DNA of 64,000 nucleotides. Origin: Maribacter aestuarii. Its GTDB lineage: Bacteria > Bacteroidota > Bacteroidia > Flavobacteriales > Flavobacteriaceae. Shown piece after piece: positions 33,845-42,717 of the stretch. The DNA is taken from positions 2,370,501-2,434,500 of the forward strand of contig NZ_CP107031.2 of assembly GCF_027474845.2 (NCBI RefSeq), given 5' to 3'. Each line of letters opens with the position of its first letter. Positions within the stretch are counted from its first letter, which is position 1. A program made the position numbers and the translations under genes. Under the pieces are notes generated by a model. The model did not search any database. It was given only the letters and a program-made list of their open reading frames with translations, and was not told the DNA's origin.

Positions 33845-33874
33845 AAAGTGCTACTGAACGGTAGCACTTTTTTT
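33845..33874 (+). terminator. intrinsic terminator after the M61 peptidase gene
   Basis: AAAGTGCTAC pairs perfectly with GTAGCACTTT around a six-base loop and is followed by TTTT. It separates the peptidase gene from the sigma-factor operon. Confidence 0.9.
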
Positions 33875-33963
33875 ATACAAAAGAACTACCTTAAAAGTAA
33901 TTTGAACATTATTGTAACCTTTTCAAAAAATAACGGTTTACCCTTTTGTAGACAAAAACAGGA

Positions 33964-34518
33964 ATGCACCAACTAACCGACAACGCATTAATGCTGAAAG
34001 TAAAATCAGGAGATTTAGACAAACTAGGCCTCTTGTACGAACGCCATAAAAGACGGGTGTTTGGTTTCTTTTTTAATATGAATGGAAATGCATCATTAAG
34101 TGAAGACTTAGTACAGAATGTCTTTATCCGCATGTTGAAATATAGGCACACATTCACCGGGAAAGGTTCTTTTATAGCTTGGATGTTCAAAACGGCAAGA
34201 AACGTCAACTATGATAATTACAAGAAGTATAGTAAAGAAAGGAACCAAAATGATTTAGCTTCAATAGCACACAAGCTCCAAGATGCTGATGATTTGAGCA
34301 GTACGATGGATAAGAGTGATAACATAGCTCAACTGAACAAGGCCATGCAAAGGTTACCTAGAGATAAAAGGGAAATCCTAGTTTTAAGCAAGTATAGGGA
34401 AATTAAGTTTAGTGAAATTGGGGAAATTCTGGGATGTACGGAAGGTGCCGCCAAAGTCAAAGCACATAGAGCCTTAAAGGATTTAAGAACGATTTTTTTA
34501 CAAATGGAAAGCACATAA
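33964..34518 (+). CDS. ECF-type RNA polymerase sigma factor
   Basis: The 184-residue protein has sigma region 2 (LYERHKRRVFGFFF, LSEDLVQNVFIRMLKY, FIAWMFKTARNV) and region 4 (LPRDKREILVLSKYREIKF, SEIGEILGCTEGAAKVKAHR). It lacks regions 1 and 3, as extracytoplasmic function sigma factors do. The candidate anti-sigma gene begins two bases after its stop, so they are co-translated. The promoters it reads are unknown, but auto-control is likely. Confidence 0.93.
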   Translation: MHQLTDNALMLKVKSGDLDKLGLLYERHKRRVFGFFFNMNGNASLSEDLVQNVFIRMLKYRHTFTGKGSFIAWMFKTARNVNYDNYKKYSKERNQNDLASIAHKLQDADDLSSTMDKSDNIAQLNKAMQRLPRDKREILVLSKYREIKFSEIGEILGCTEGAAKVKAHRALKDLRTIFLQMEST

Positions 34519-34520
34519 TC

Positions 34521-35324
34521 ATGAAGGAAGAAAGATTTGACATATGGACTATAGCGTACCTGACGGATTCTTTAAACGAGAATGAGCGCTTGGAATTTGA
34601 AAAATTCTTGAAGGATAATCCAGAATATCAGGAAAAATTTAATGGGTTCAGTGAGACGTGGAGTGAAGTGGATAATTTAGAAGTTCCTGAGACCTCAGCC
34701 ATTATGGATGAACGTTTTTATGATATGCTGCATGGGGAAATAAAAAGAAGTGAAACAACAAATAATAATTCTAGAAGTTGGATTGCCTATTTCTTGGAAA
34801 GGCTTTGGAAGCCTCAAGTCGCCTATGGGATATTATTGCTGTGCATAGGATTGGGGTTTGGTTATTTTTTAAACTTCAATAGCACATCAAATCCAAAAGA
34901 AACCACTATTGTAGCTAATCCAGAAACTGAAGAGGTCCGAGAGCGATTGGTGCTAACTTTACTCGAACAACCTTCCGCCAATCAAAGATTGCAGGGTATT
35001 AGCGAAGCGAACAAAATTACCAAAGTAGACGAAAAGGTGATTAAAGCGTTGCTGGAGACATTAAACGGTGATGCGAATGTAAACGTACGTTTGGCCGCCA
35101 TTGAATCATTGACCAATTATATAGATAAACCAGTTGTAAGAGAGGGATTGGTACAATCAATTGTAAATCAAGATTCACCTATAGTTCAGATTACATTGGC
35201 AGATCTTATGGTGGCATTGCAGGAAAAGAAATCCATTGCACCTTTTAAAACCTTAATGCGATCAAATGAATTGAACGCATCCGTAAAACAAAAACTGGAA
35301 ACATCCATTAAATCTATTATTTAA
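34521..35324 (+). CDS. membrane protein with HEAT-like repeats, candidate anti-sigma factor
   Basis: The 267-residue protein has a cytoplasmic head of about 95 residues (FDIWTIAYLTDSLNENERLEFE resembles zinc-free anti-sigma domains), one helix near 97-117 (VAYGILLLCIGLGFGYFL), and a periplasmic HEAT-like part (EKVIKALLETLNGDANVNVR, LAAIESLTNYIDKPVVREGL). The immediate placement after an ECF sigma gene makes anti-sigma activity likely; this is inference from context and topology. Confidence 0.7.
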   Translation: MKEERFDIWTIAYLTDSLNENERLEFEKFLKDNPEYQEKFNGFSETWSEVDNLEVPETSAIMDERFYDMLHGEIKRSETTNNNSRSWIAYFLERLWKPQVAYGILLLCIGLGFGYFLNFNSTSNPKETTIVANPETEEVRERLVLTLLEQPSANQRLQGISEANKITKVDEKVIKALLETLNGDANVNVRLAAIESLTNYIDKPVVREGLVQSIVNQDSPIVQITLADLMVALQEKKSIAPFKTLMRSNELNASVKQKLETSIKSII

Positions 35325-35396
35325 AATCAATTTTCCTTAGTTGGAAGAGTTTATTCATCAATCTTTCCGTCAACGACGGATTAAAAATCAAATCAA

Positions 35397-36254
35397 ATGA
35401 AAAAATTAACCCTATGTGCCCTGCTTGTAGCAAGTTCTACAATACACAATTTAAAAGCGCAGGGAAAAGAGTTTAAAGAAATTATTACAAAAGAACTGTC
35501 TTATGAGAATGTTGATAATAACATGCTTGAAGTTCAGAACTTAAATGGTTCCATTACAGTCGAAGGTTATGATGGATCTGTGGTGCTCTTAGAAGTGGAA
35601 AAAACTGTTTCTGCTACTACCACGGAAAATCTTGAATTGGGGAAAAAGGAAATAGGTGTAAAAGTGATTCAACAAGGCGACAGACTCATAATTTATCCTG
35701 ATGTTCCGAACATGCATTATACGGATGGTAGCTTTACCAATGTAGATTGCAAGGGTTGGACGGAACGGCCCTATGAACACACTTTAAACTTTAAGGTAAG
35801 AATGCCTAAGAATATTAAGCTAAAGGTGGGAGCTATAAATAAAGGGGAGGTATTTGTGACGAACACCGGTGGAAGTTATATCGAAGCAAATAACATTAAC
35901 GGAGGTATAGTGCTTAAGAATATTACGGGCCAGACCAAGGTGCACTGTATCAACGGGGAAGTAAACATATCCTACGCCAAAAATCCTGAGGACGTATCTA
36001 CCTACTATTCATTGAACGGCGATATCAAAATTACCTATCAAAAAAACCTATCGGCGGACATTGCTTTTAAAAGCATGAACGGCGAGTTGTTTACGGATTT
36101 TGATATTGCAAAGCAGTTTACCAAAACCACCAGAGGTGAAAGCGGGAAAGCCAAATTTAAGTTCGAATCTAGACCGGTGGTCCAAATTGGAAGTGGTGGT
36201 TTATCTTTCGATTTCGAAACTTTAAACGGAAATGTTATTATCAAAAAAATATAG
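35397..36254 (+). CDS. secreted DUF4097-type beta-repeat protein
   Basis: The 285-residue protein has a signal peptide (KKLTLCALLVASSTIHNLKAQ) and repeated short beta motifs of the form NLNGSITVEGYDG, NINGGIVLKNITG, CINGEVNISYAK and SLNGDIKITY. These belong to the DUF4097 putative-adhesin family with a beta-helix-like fold. It is the third gene of the sigma-factor operon. The repeats suggest an envelope structural or sensing role, but none is proven. Confidence 0.8.
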   Translation: MKKLTLCALLVASSTIHNLKAQGKEFKEIITKELSYENVDNNMLEVQNLNGSITVEGYDGSVVLLEVEKTVSATTTENLELGKKEIGVKVIQQGDRLIIYPDVPNMHYTDGSFTNVDCKGWTERPYEHTLNFKVRMPKNIKLKVGAINKGEVFVTNTGGSYIEANNINGGIVLKNITGQTKVHCINGEVNISYAKNPEDVSTYYSLNGDIKITYQKNLSADIAFKSMNGELFTDFDIAKQFTKTTRGESGKAKFKFESRPVVQIGSGGLSFDFETLNGNVIIKKI

Positions 36255-36272
36255 ACTAAAAAGAAAAATATC

Positions 36273-37085
36273 ATGAAATATATAAAGCAAGTTATAATAG
36301 GATTATTGTTCGTACCCGCACTAATGTTTGCACAAGAAGAGACGGTTGAATTATTTACGGTGCCGCTCAGTAGTCCGAATGAAGCTGGAAAATTAGTTGT
36401 AGAGCAAGTAGCAGGGTCTATTGATGTAATCGCCTATGAAGGCAAAGAAGTAATCGTCAAGGCATCTTTTGGTAACAGGAAGGAGCATTATGTAGATGAA
36501 AACGCAAAGAACGGATTAAAGCGTATTGAAAATAATTCCTTAAAAATTGGAGCTGAGGAAAAGGATAATGTGGTCCAAATTATAAATGAGCAATGGAATA
36601 AGGTAATCAATCTAGAAATAAAAGTGCCTACAAATTTTTCTTTAAAACTTGGTACCGTAAATAAAGGAAATATAAGTGTAACAGGTGTTAGTGGAGAGTT
36701 TGAAATCAGTAATGTCAACGGTGAAATAACGCTGACAGAGGTCAATGGCTCAGCTTCAGCGGATACAGTAAATGGTGATATTGATGCTACATTTAAAACC
36801 GTCACGGCCGGGGCGAATATGGCCTTTAGTAGTCTAAATGGAGACTTGAATATAACCTTTCCCAAAGCTGCTAAAGGAAATCTAAAATTGAAATCTGAAC
36901 AAGGAGATATTTATACGGATTTTGATATGGTTGTGGAAAAGAAAAAGGCAATGCCTCAAACAGTGAAAACATCGAACACCTATAAGGTTAAAATAGACCA
37001 GTGGGTGAACGGAAAAATAAATGGTGGCGGTCCGGAAATGCTCTTCAAGACCTTCAATGGTGACATTGTCATCAAATCCTGGTAG
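36273..37085 (+). CDS. second secreted DUF4097-type beta-repeat protein
   Basis: The 270-residue protein has a signal peptide (KYIKQVIIGLLFVPALMFAQ) and NGD/NGE-marked beta repeats (VNKGNISVTGVSGEFEISNV, VNGEITLTEVNG, LNGDLNITFPKA, FNGDIVIKSW). It is a paralogue of the upstream gene, 18 bases away, and ends the sigma-factor operon before a bidirectional terminator. Confidence 0.8.
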   Translation: MKYIKQVIIGLLFVPALMFAQEETVELFTVPLSSPNEAGKLVVEQVAGSIDVIAYEGKEVIVKASFGNRKEHYVDENAKNGLKRIENNSLKIGAEEKDNVVQIINEQWNKVINLEIKVPTNFSLKLGTVNKGNISVTGVSGEFEISNVNGEITLTEVNGSASADTVNGDIDATFKTVTAGANMAFSSLNGDLNITFPKAAKGNLKLKSEQGDIYTDFDMVVEKKKAMPQTVKTSNTYKVKIDQWVNGKINGGGPEMLFKTFNGDIVIKSW

Positions 37086-37122
37086 GAACTAGGAAATTAA
37101 GTGGAGAATGGTAATAAAATAG

Positions 37123-37157
37123 AAAACCGCCAATCAAAAAGTCTGATTAGCGGTTTT
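37123..37157. terminator. bidirectional intrinsic terminator
   Basis: AAAACCGC with AATCA pairs with TGATT and GCGGTTTT, interrupted by one C-A mismatch, and is followed by T-rich sequence. It lies between the second DUF4097 gene (plus) and tsf (minus) and can stop transcription from both sides. Confidence 0.85.
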
Positions 37158-37182
37158 TCTTTTGAGTTAGTTTGAGTTCTTA

Positions 37183-38007
37183 CTATCCTAGAGCAACTCT
37201 TTTAAATCCAACGACCTTTAGGTCAGCATTGACGGATTTTAAATATTGAGCAACACTTTGTTTGCTATCCTTTATATAATCTTGATTTACCAATGTATTA
37301 TCCTTGAAGAAACGCTTTAACTTGCCTTTGGCGATGTTGTCTAACATAGCTTCAGGTTTTCCTTCTTGACGCAATTGATCTTTGGCAATTTCAATCTCCT
37401 TATCAATAACCGATTGATCAACACCTTCTTCATTCAAAGCAACAGGATTCATAGCTGCAGCTTGCATGGCCACATTTTTGGCCGCTTCTTCTGCACCGTC
37501 CACTGCATGCGAAAGTCCTGTAAGAACTGCTATTTTATTACCCGCATGTATGTAAGATCCCACGAACGGTGCGCTTAATTTTTCAAAACCACCAATTTCA
37601 ATCTTTTCTCCGATAACACCGGTCTGTTCCGTCAATTTTTCCTGAACGGTCATTCCTTTGTAATCGGCAGCTAAAAAGGCATCTTTTGAGTCGTAATCTA
37701 AAGCTAAGTCCGCCAATTCATTGGCCAACGTCACAAAGGAATCGTTCTTAGCGACAAAATCTGTTTCACAATTCAAGGAAATAACAACTCCATGAGTGTT
37801 AGCATCATTTACTTTGGCAATTGCAGCCCCTTCGGAAGAATCTCTGTCCGCTCTTTTAGCAGCTACCTTTTGTCCTTTTTTACGAAGGATTTCAATTGCT
37901 TTTTCAAAATCTCCATCTGCCTCTACCAATGCATTTTTACAATCCATCATACCGGCTCCGGTAGTCTTTCTTAATTTATTTACTTCTGCGGCTGTAATCT
38001 TTGCCAT
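37183..38007 (-). CDS. tsf: translation elongation factor Ts
   Basis: EF-Ts recycles EF-Tu by exchanging GDP for GTP. The protein of about 274 residues starts MAKITAAEVNKLRKTTGAGM with the UBA-like domain and the TDFVAKNDSF motif. ATG 38007 is chosen because the upstream in-frame ATG (38034) adds nine atypical residues. It is last in the rplM-rpsI-rpsB-tsf cluster. Confidence 0.96.
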   Translation of the reverse strand: MAKITAAEVNKLRKTTGAGMMDCKNALVEADGDFEKAIEILRKKGQKVAAKRADRDSSEGAAIAKVNDANTHGVVISLNCETDFVAKNDSFVTLANELADLALDYDSKDAFLAADYKGMTVQEKLTEQTGVIGEKIEIGGFEKLSAPFVGSYIHAGNKIAVLTGLSHAVDGAEEAAKNVAMQAAAMNPVALNEEGVDQSVIDKEIEIAKDQLRQEGKPEAMLDNIAKGKLKRFFKDNTLVNQDYIKDSKQSVAQYLKSVNADLKVVGFKRVALG

Positions 38008-38077
38008 TTTTTGTTCTATTTTAAGATTTGCCAAAAGGCAAATTTCATATTAGTATTTAATCTAGTTAATGGTGATT

Positions 38078-39262
38078 TTATTCAACTCCACCTTTAACAC
38101 TATCCTGCCATTCCTTTAGCTCGTCCCACTTTCCATCAGCGGCCATTTTAGCTTGCTTAGGCCAAGAAGTTGGATCTAAGTGTGCCATCCTGGAACTTGC
38201 TTCGGTTAAAACTTCTTTGATTTTTTCAGCATCTCCTTTAGCTAATTTTTCAAAAGACTCCATTCCTGCATTGGAAAGGGCTTCAGCTGCTTTCGGTCCG
38301 ATTCCTTCAATCTTGGTTAAATCGTCCGAAGCTGATTTTTTCTCCTTAGTTGCCTTCTTCGTCTCTTTTTTGGGGGAAGCTTTTTCTTCCTCAACAGCTT
38401 CTTTGGTTGCCTTAACGTCAACTTCAACCTCTGTAGCTTTTTGAAGTACCGGAGGTGCTTTTGTTTCTACTTTTTCAGGTGTTGGTTTCAATTTAGGGGC
38501 GGCAGCTGCCTTGTCCTCTTTTTTAGAACCTTTATCTCCTTTTTCTTTCTTTGCATCGCCTTCGGCTTTTTCAGACTTTCGTTCCGCTAAACCTTCTGCA
38601 ACCGCATTGGTTACTTGAGTCATGATAATGTCTATAGACTTAGAAGCATCATCGTTGGAAGGAATCAAATAATCCACATCTCTAGGGTCGGAATTGGTAT
38701 CCACCATAGCGAATATTGGAATGTTCAATTTTTGAGCTTCCTTAACCGCAATGTGCTCACGCATTGTATCCACGATGAACAAAGCACCGGGCAAACGAGT
38801 CATTTCAGAAATAGAACCAAGGTTCTTTTCTAACTTGGCACGTAAACGGTCTACTTGAAGACGCTCTTTTTTAGATAAGGTAAGAAAAGTACCATCTTTT
38901 TTCATTCTATCGATCATGGCCATTTTCTTGACGGCTTTTCGTATAGTTACAAAGTTGGTCAACATACCACCTGGCCACCTTTCTGTAATGTATGGCATAT
39001 TTACATTTGCCGCCTTTTCAGCAACGATGTCCTTTGCCTGTTTTTTAGTGGCAACAAAAAGAATTTTACGACCGGACGCAGCAATTTTACTTAAGGCCTC
39101 GTTGGCCTCGTCCATTTTTGCAACCGTTTTGTAAAGATTGATAACGTGTATGCCGTTGCGCTCCATGTAGATATAAGGAGCCATGTTCGGATTCCACTTT
39201 CTGGTTAGGTGGCCAAAATGCACACCTGCTTCTAATAATTGTTTTACTTCGACTTTCGCCAT
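38078..39262 (-). CDS. rpsB: 30S ribosomal protein S2 with C-terminal helix-hairpin-helix extension
   Basis: Residues 1 to about 232 are ordinary S2 (LLEAGVHFGHLTRKWNPNM, YITERWPGGMLTNFVTIRK, PGALFIVDTMREHIAVKEA). They are followed by a Lys/Glu/Ala-rich linker (about 233-312) and a compact C-terminal domain (313-394) starting DDLTKIEGIGPKAAEAL, a helix-hairpin-helix motif, and ending in DPTSWPKQAKMAADGKW. Bacterial S2 is normally about 230-260 residues. The extension is characteristic of Bacteroidota, where a similar module also occurs on L21. Its role is unknown; rRNA or ribosome-surface binding is possible. Confidence 0.96.
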   Translation of the reverse strand: MAKVEVKQLLEAGVHFGHLTRKWNPNMAPYIYMERNGIHVINLYKTVAKMDEANEALSKIAASGRKILFVATKKQAKDIVAEKAANVNMPYITERWPGGMLTNFVTIRKAVKKMAMIDRMKKDGTFLTLSKKERLQVDRLRAKLEKNLGSISEMTRLPGALFIVDTMREHIAVKEAQKLNIPIFAMVDTNSDPRDVDYLIPSNDDASKSIDIIMTQVTNAVAEGLAERKSEKAEGDAKKEKGDKGSKKEDKAAAAPKLKPTPEKVETKAPPVLQKATEVEVDVKATKEAVEEEKASPKKETKKATKEKKSASDDLTKIEGIGPKAAEALSNAGMESFEKLAKGDAEKIKEVLTEASSRMAHLDPTSWPKQAKMAADGKWDELKEWQDSVKGGVE

Positions 39263-39490
39263 TTTAAATTTAGTTTACGTTCTTTTGAATTAGCAATGAT
39301 AAAGTGGTAACTACCTAATGGTAATAGCCTTCGTCATTTAGATGCTAAACTAACAGTGCCCTACTCCGAATTTTCGAAGTTGTTTTAGGGTCTCCTGGGG
39401 CCATACTTTAGAATAATACTAAGTATGGTTTTTTAATTTTTCCCTCTAACGGGAATTTTCAATGAACTTTGTTAAAAAATATAATAAGAA
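39263..39490 (-). promoter_or_regulatory. structured leader region before rpsB
   Basis: Between rpsI and rpsB the minus strand can form several hairpins: CCATACTT / AAGTATGG (39428-39401), a CCCTA / TAGGG stem enclosing CTTCG / CGGAG (about 39392-39361), and TACC / GGTA near 39330. No consensus -7 element was found inside. The region may be an autogenous S2 leader, as rpsB is controlled this way in other bacteria, but no known RNA family was recognised. Confidence 0.35.
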
Positions 39491-39510
39491 CATCCACCAG
39501 TTGGCGGATG
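39491..39510 (-). terminator. weak terminator-like hairpin after rpsI
   Basis: On the minus strand CATCCGCC pairs with GGTGGATG with one mismatch around a four-base loop, followed by a T/A-rich tail. It may cause partial termination between rplM-rpsI and rpsB-tsf. Confidence 0.5.
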
Positions 39511-39525
39511 CTTAAAATTCTAATA

Positions 39526-39912
39526 TTAACGCTTAGAGAATTGGAATTTCTTACGGGCTTTTTTCTGACCGAATTTCTTACGCTCTACCATTCTTGGATC
39601 CCTGGTTAACAAACCTTCTGGTTTTAGGGTGGCTCTATTCTCAGTATCAATTTCGCACATAGCTCTGGAAATGGCCAGTCTAATTGCCTCAGCCTGTCCT
39701 GTGATTCCACCACCAAAAACGTTTATCTTAACGTCATAGTTATCATCGGTGCCAGTAAGCATGAACGGTTGTTTTACTTTATACTGCAACGTAGCAGTAG
39801 GAAAGTAACTGCTTAATTCCTTATTGTTAATGGTAATGTTACCTTTTCCTTCAGAAAGATAAATTCGTGCAACAGCAGTCTTTCTTCTTCCTATTTTATG
39901 AATTATGTCCAT
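39526..39912 (-). CDS. rpsI: 30S ribosomal protein S9
   Basis: The 128-residue protein has the S9 pattern: IGRRKTAVARIYLSEGKGNI, VFGGGITGQAEAIRLAISRA, and the basic tail DPRMVERKKFGQKKARKKFQ reaching into the P site. Its start overlaps the rplM stop by one base (39912), the conserved L13-S9 pair. Confidence 0.98.
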   Translation of the reverse strand: MDIIHKIGRRKTAVARIYLSEGKGNITINNKELSSYFPTATLQYKVKQPFMLTGTDDNYDVKINVFGGGITGQAEAIRLAISRAMCEIDTENRATLKPEGLLTRDPRMVERKKFGQKKARKKFQFSKR

Positions 39913-40367
39913 TATTTAAGATCTTTTAAATTAACCACCTTTGGTTTCTGAGCTTCTTGACCGTGCTCTGTACCGGCATAAACCTTTAAGTTTCTAAAAA
40001 GTTCCGCTCCCAATCTATTCTTAGGTAACATTCCTTTTACCGCCTTTTCAACGATGGCCGCAGGATTTTTTTCCAATAATTCTTTTACAGTAGTAGTTCG
40101 TTGTCCACCTGGGTATCCAGTATATCTTATATAAGATTTGTCGGACCATTTATTTCCGGAAAGGGAAATTTTTTCCGCATTGATGATAACAACATTGTCA
40201 CCACAATCAACGTGTGGAGTAAAACTTGGCTTGTGCTTTCCTCTTAACAAAATTGCTACTTTAGAAGCCAATCGTCCTAGTGTCTCTCCATCGGCATCAA
40301 CCAGTAACCACTCTTTGTTTACCGTTGCTTTATTGGCCGAAATGGTTTTATAACTTAATGTATCCAC
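39912..40367 (-). CDS. rplM: 50S ribosomal protein L13
   Basis: The 151-residue protein has [40 protein letters not shown] and [12 protein letters not shown], the L13 signature. The gene starts the rplM-rpsI unit behind a strong consensus promoter (40416-40446). Confidence 0.98.
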   Translation of the reverse strand: MDTLSYKTISANKATVNKEWLLVDADGETLGRLASKVAILLRGKHKPSFTPHVDCGDNVVIINAEKISLSGNKWSDKSYIRYTGYPGGQRTTTVKELLEKNPAAIVEKAVKGMLPKNRLGAELFRNLKVYAGTEHGQEAQKPKVVNLKDLK

Positions 40368-40415
40368 TACTGCTATTTTTAACTATTAATCAATTCAATC
40401 CCGTCAAACGGGCTG

Positions 40416-40446
40416 CAAATGTACAATTATAAAGTTGAATTGCAAA
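40416..40446 (-). promoter_or_regulatory. consensus Bacteroidetes promoter for rplM-rpsI, with 5' hairpin
   Basis: On the minus strand TTTG (40446-40443) is followed after 19 bases by TACATTTG (40423-40416), an exact -33/-7 match. Transcription would start near 40410, at a small hairpin CCCGT / ACGGG (40400-40412). The rest of the 306-base gap up to the lipoprotein gene at 40674 shows only an ACCTA / TAGGT repeat near 40630-40649. Confidence 0.75.
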
Positions 40447-40673
40447 TACTTGTTTCTCTTTATTTTTACTTTTTTCAACTAATAATGTATCGCACTCTCA
40501 GTTGTCATATCTGATGCTTTTGAGTGCTCAAAATATCCTTACAGTGAAAGACTTTACAAAATATACTTTCCTCAAATATGGCTACTTATTCCTTCAATAC
40601 TATCAAAACAGGTCCATGTTAAAATATATACCTAGTTTTTTCGTTAGGTAGATCGTAAACTAAACTTATTTTT

Positions 40674-41174
40674 ATGAAAAAATCCTTTCTTTTCTTGTTC
40701 GTTGCGACATCGCTTCTTTTTTCCTGTAGTTCAGATAAGGACGAAAACAGCGAGGATAGCTCTTCCAATAATATAGTGGGTACATGGGATGCTACCGAGC
40801 TTAAGATAAACAATGAAACGGCCACTGATGATGCCAAATTTGGGAAACAAATATTAGACTTCCTTACAGACAAGGACTGTTTCATTATCACATTGCAATT
40901 CAATCAGGATTTAACCGCAATTGCTACAAATGCGGCCAATTACGTTGAGGTCAATGCCAGTAATTCGGGTCTGGACGTGCCATGTCCCACACAATCGGAT
41001 ACTGAGTCCAGCACCTATACTTATGACGATAATGTGGTAAGTTTCATAGATGCAGATGGGCAACAAATAGAGGTTAGGGTAACTGTCCAGGGAGATATCA
41101 TGACTGTAAATGCGGCAGATTTAGAGATACCCAATTTTGATGAGAGCGGAGAACTGATTTTTAGAAGGAGATAA
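40674..41174 (+). CDS. lipocalin-like lipoprotein
   Basis: The 166-residue protein has a lipoprotein signal with lipobox Cys at residue 18 (FLFVATSLLFSC) and a Ser/Asp/Glu-rich tether. The domain then begins NIVGTWDATELKIN, the usual opening of the lipocalin-like family in Bacteroidota. Later strands (STYTYDDNVVSFIDADG) fit a small barrel. The ligand is unknown. It stands alone, closed by a terminator. Confidence 0.7.
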   Translation: MKKSFLFLFVATSLLFSCSSDKDENSEDSSSNNIVGTWDATELKINNETATDDAKFGKQILDFLTDKDCFIITLQFNQDLTAIATNAANYVEVNASNSGLDVPCPTQSDTESSTYTYDDNVVSFIDADGQQIEVRVTVQGDIMTVNAADLEIPNFDESGELIFRRR

Positions 41175-41195
41175 TCGGGACTATATATTTTATTT

Positions 41196-41229
41196 AAAAG
41201 CCCTTCCATATTTTGGAAGGGCTTTTTTT
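41196..41229 (+). terminator. intrinsic terminator after the lipocalin-like gene
   Basis: AAAAGCCCTTCCA pairs with TGGAAGGGCTTTT around a five-base loop and runs into a T-tract. Confidence 0.9.
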
Positions 41230-41348
41230 ATGATTACCGAAGTCATTCATAAAAAACAAATTATGGGAATATTAATTATTGAGTATCTCGGAAATAAGCA
41301 TAGAATTAAAATTGTACCTTTTTGCTTATTAATACAACTTTGATAATT

Positions 41349-42637
41349 ATGAATAGAATGGAAGCTCTAAAGAGCATATTGTTTATGGTATTGATTGCAT
41401 TTTCATGTAATTGCGGATATGGACAGGATGCTGGTAATGGAAAGGATTACACTTTGGTTATAAATGGCTACGACTGGGGTCCTGCTGCAAACAAAGTAAT
41501 ACTTTCGGTAGGAGATAAATTGACTGAAGTAAATGACGCTGACTTTGATGTTAAGGTGGAGCGAAGTTTTGAAGGTGTTCAAATGGATGCTGAAGAGGCT
41601 GTTGGTGAAAGAAAAGTAATTTATGCCTATGTGTCGGATGAAAAGGGGAACAGGGTTGATGAAGGTAATTATATCACATTGGTTCTATTTGTTGGACCTG
41701 ATGCCACCCTTGGTTCACCAATAAAATACATTCGGAAGAACAATCGAGGTATGAACCAATGGATTGACTACAAATTGACCATAACGCAAAAATCTACCGA
41801 GAGAATTTGGAACTCCGAAGTAAATAGAATTATTCCCTTGCTTGATGATTTTGATTTGAAGGGAACGTATGCGCAAAATGGTATAAACCTCACGTACGGT
41901 GCCTTTGTTCCCAAAAAAAGGGAAAACTTCCCTTAATAATTTGGTTGCATGGAGGGGGTGAAGGAGGAACGGACCCCGCCATGGCGTTGATTGCAAATAA
42001 GGCGTTGAACTATGCATCGGATGAAATACAGTCACTGTTCGGCGGTGCTTTTGTGCTAGCACCCCAAACACCTACTTTCTGGATGCAAAGCGAAAGTGGT
42101 GATTATACTCGGGGCGATAAGGATGATATTTATAATGAAGCGTTAATGGGACTTATAAAAAAATATGTAGCAGATCATCCCGATATTGACACTGATAGAA
42201 TTTATATAGGAGGTTGCTCAAATGGCGGTTACATGAGTTTGAAATTCTTATTGGAGCATCCTGATTATTTCGGAGCTGCTTACATCAGCGCTTTGGCTTA
42301 TCAAAATCAATATATAACAGATGACCAAGTGGAGAAAATAAAACATATACCCATATGGTTTATCCATGCTGCGGATGATACAACTACGGTGCCCGAGGAA
42401 ACGGTGGTCCCATTATATAAAAGATTGATTAATGCCGGGGCTGAGAATGTCCATTTCTCATTTTATGACCATGTCACCGACTTAACGGGTTTCTTTGGAG
42501 GAGATGATTATAGGTATAATGGACACTGGTCATGGATTTATTCACATGCCAATGAAGCTGATTTTGATTTTGATGGAAAACCTGTAATCCTTAACGGTAA
42601 GCCGGTAAGACTCATGTATTGGATGGCGAACCAATAG
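41349..42637 (+). CDS. secreted alpha/beta-hydrolase (esterase/prolyl-oligopeptidase type), frame interrupted at A7
   Basis: The first frame ends at 41936. It carries a signal peptide (ALKSILFMVLIAFSCNCGYGQ) and an Ig-like N-terminal domain. The second frame gives IIWLHGGGEGG, the nucleophile elbow IGGCSNGGYMSLKF, HAADDTTTVPEE with the acid, and a late NGHWSWIY with a candidate His, ending at 42637. The break is at CCC AAA AAA AGG (A7 at 41913-41919). One more A would give FVPKKKGKLPLIIWLHGGGE, the natural family text, and a 429-residue protein. The gene is a fresh pseudogene, a sequencing error or a recoded gene. The TTG at 41322 is also in frame, but ATG 41349 fits the signal peptide. Confidence 0.8.
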
Positions 42638-42717
42638 AAATAAGTTTAAATTCTAATCATATATGCCTTTAATACAATTGATGTTGTAGAAAAGGGACAT
42701 AACGCTTATTTTTAAAT

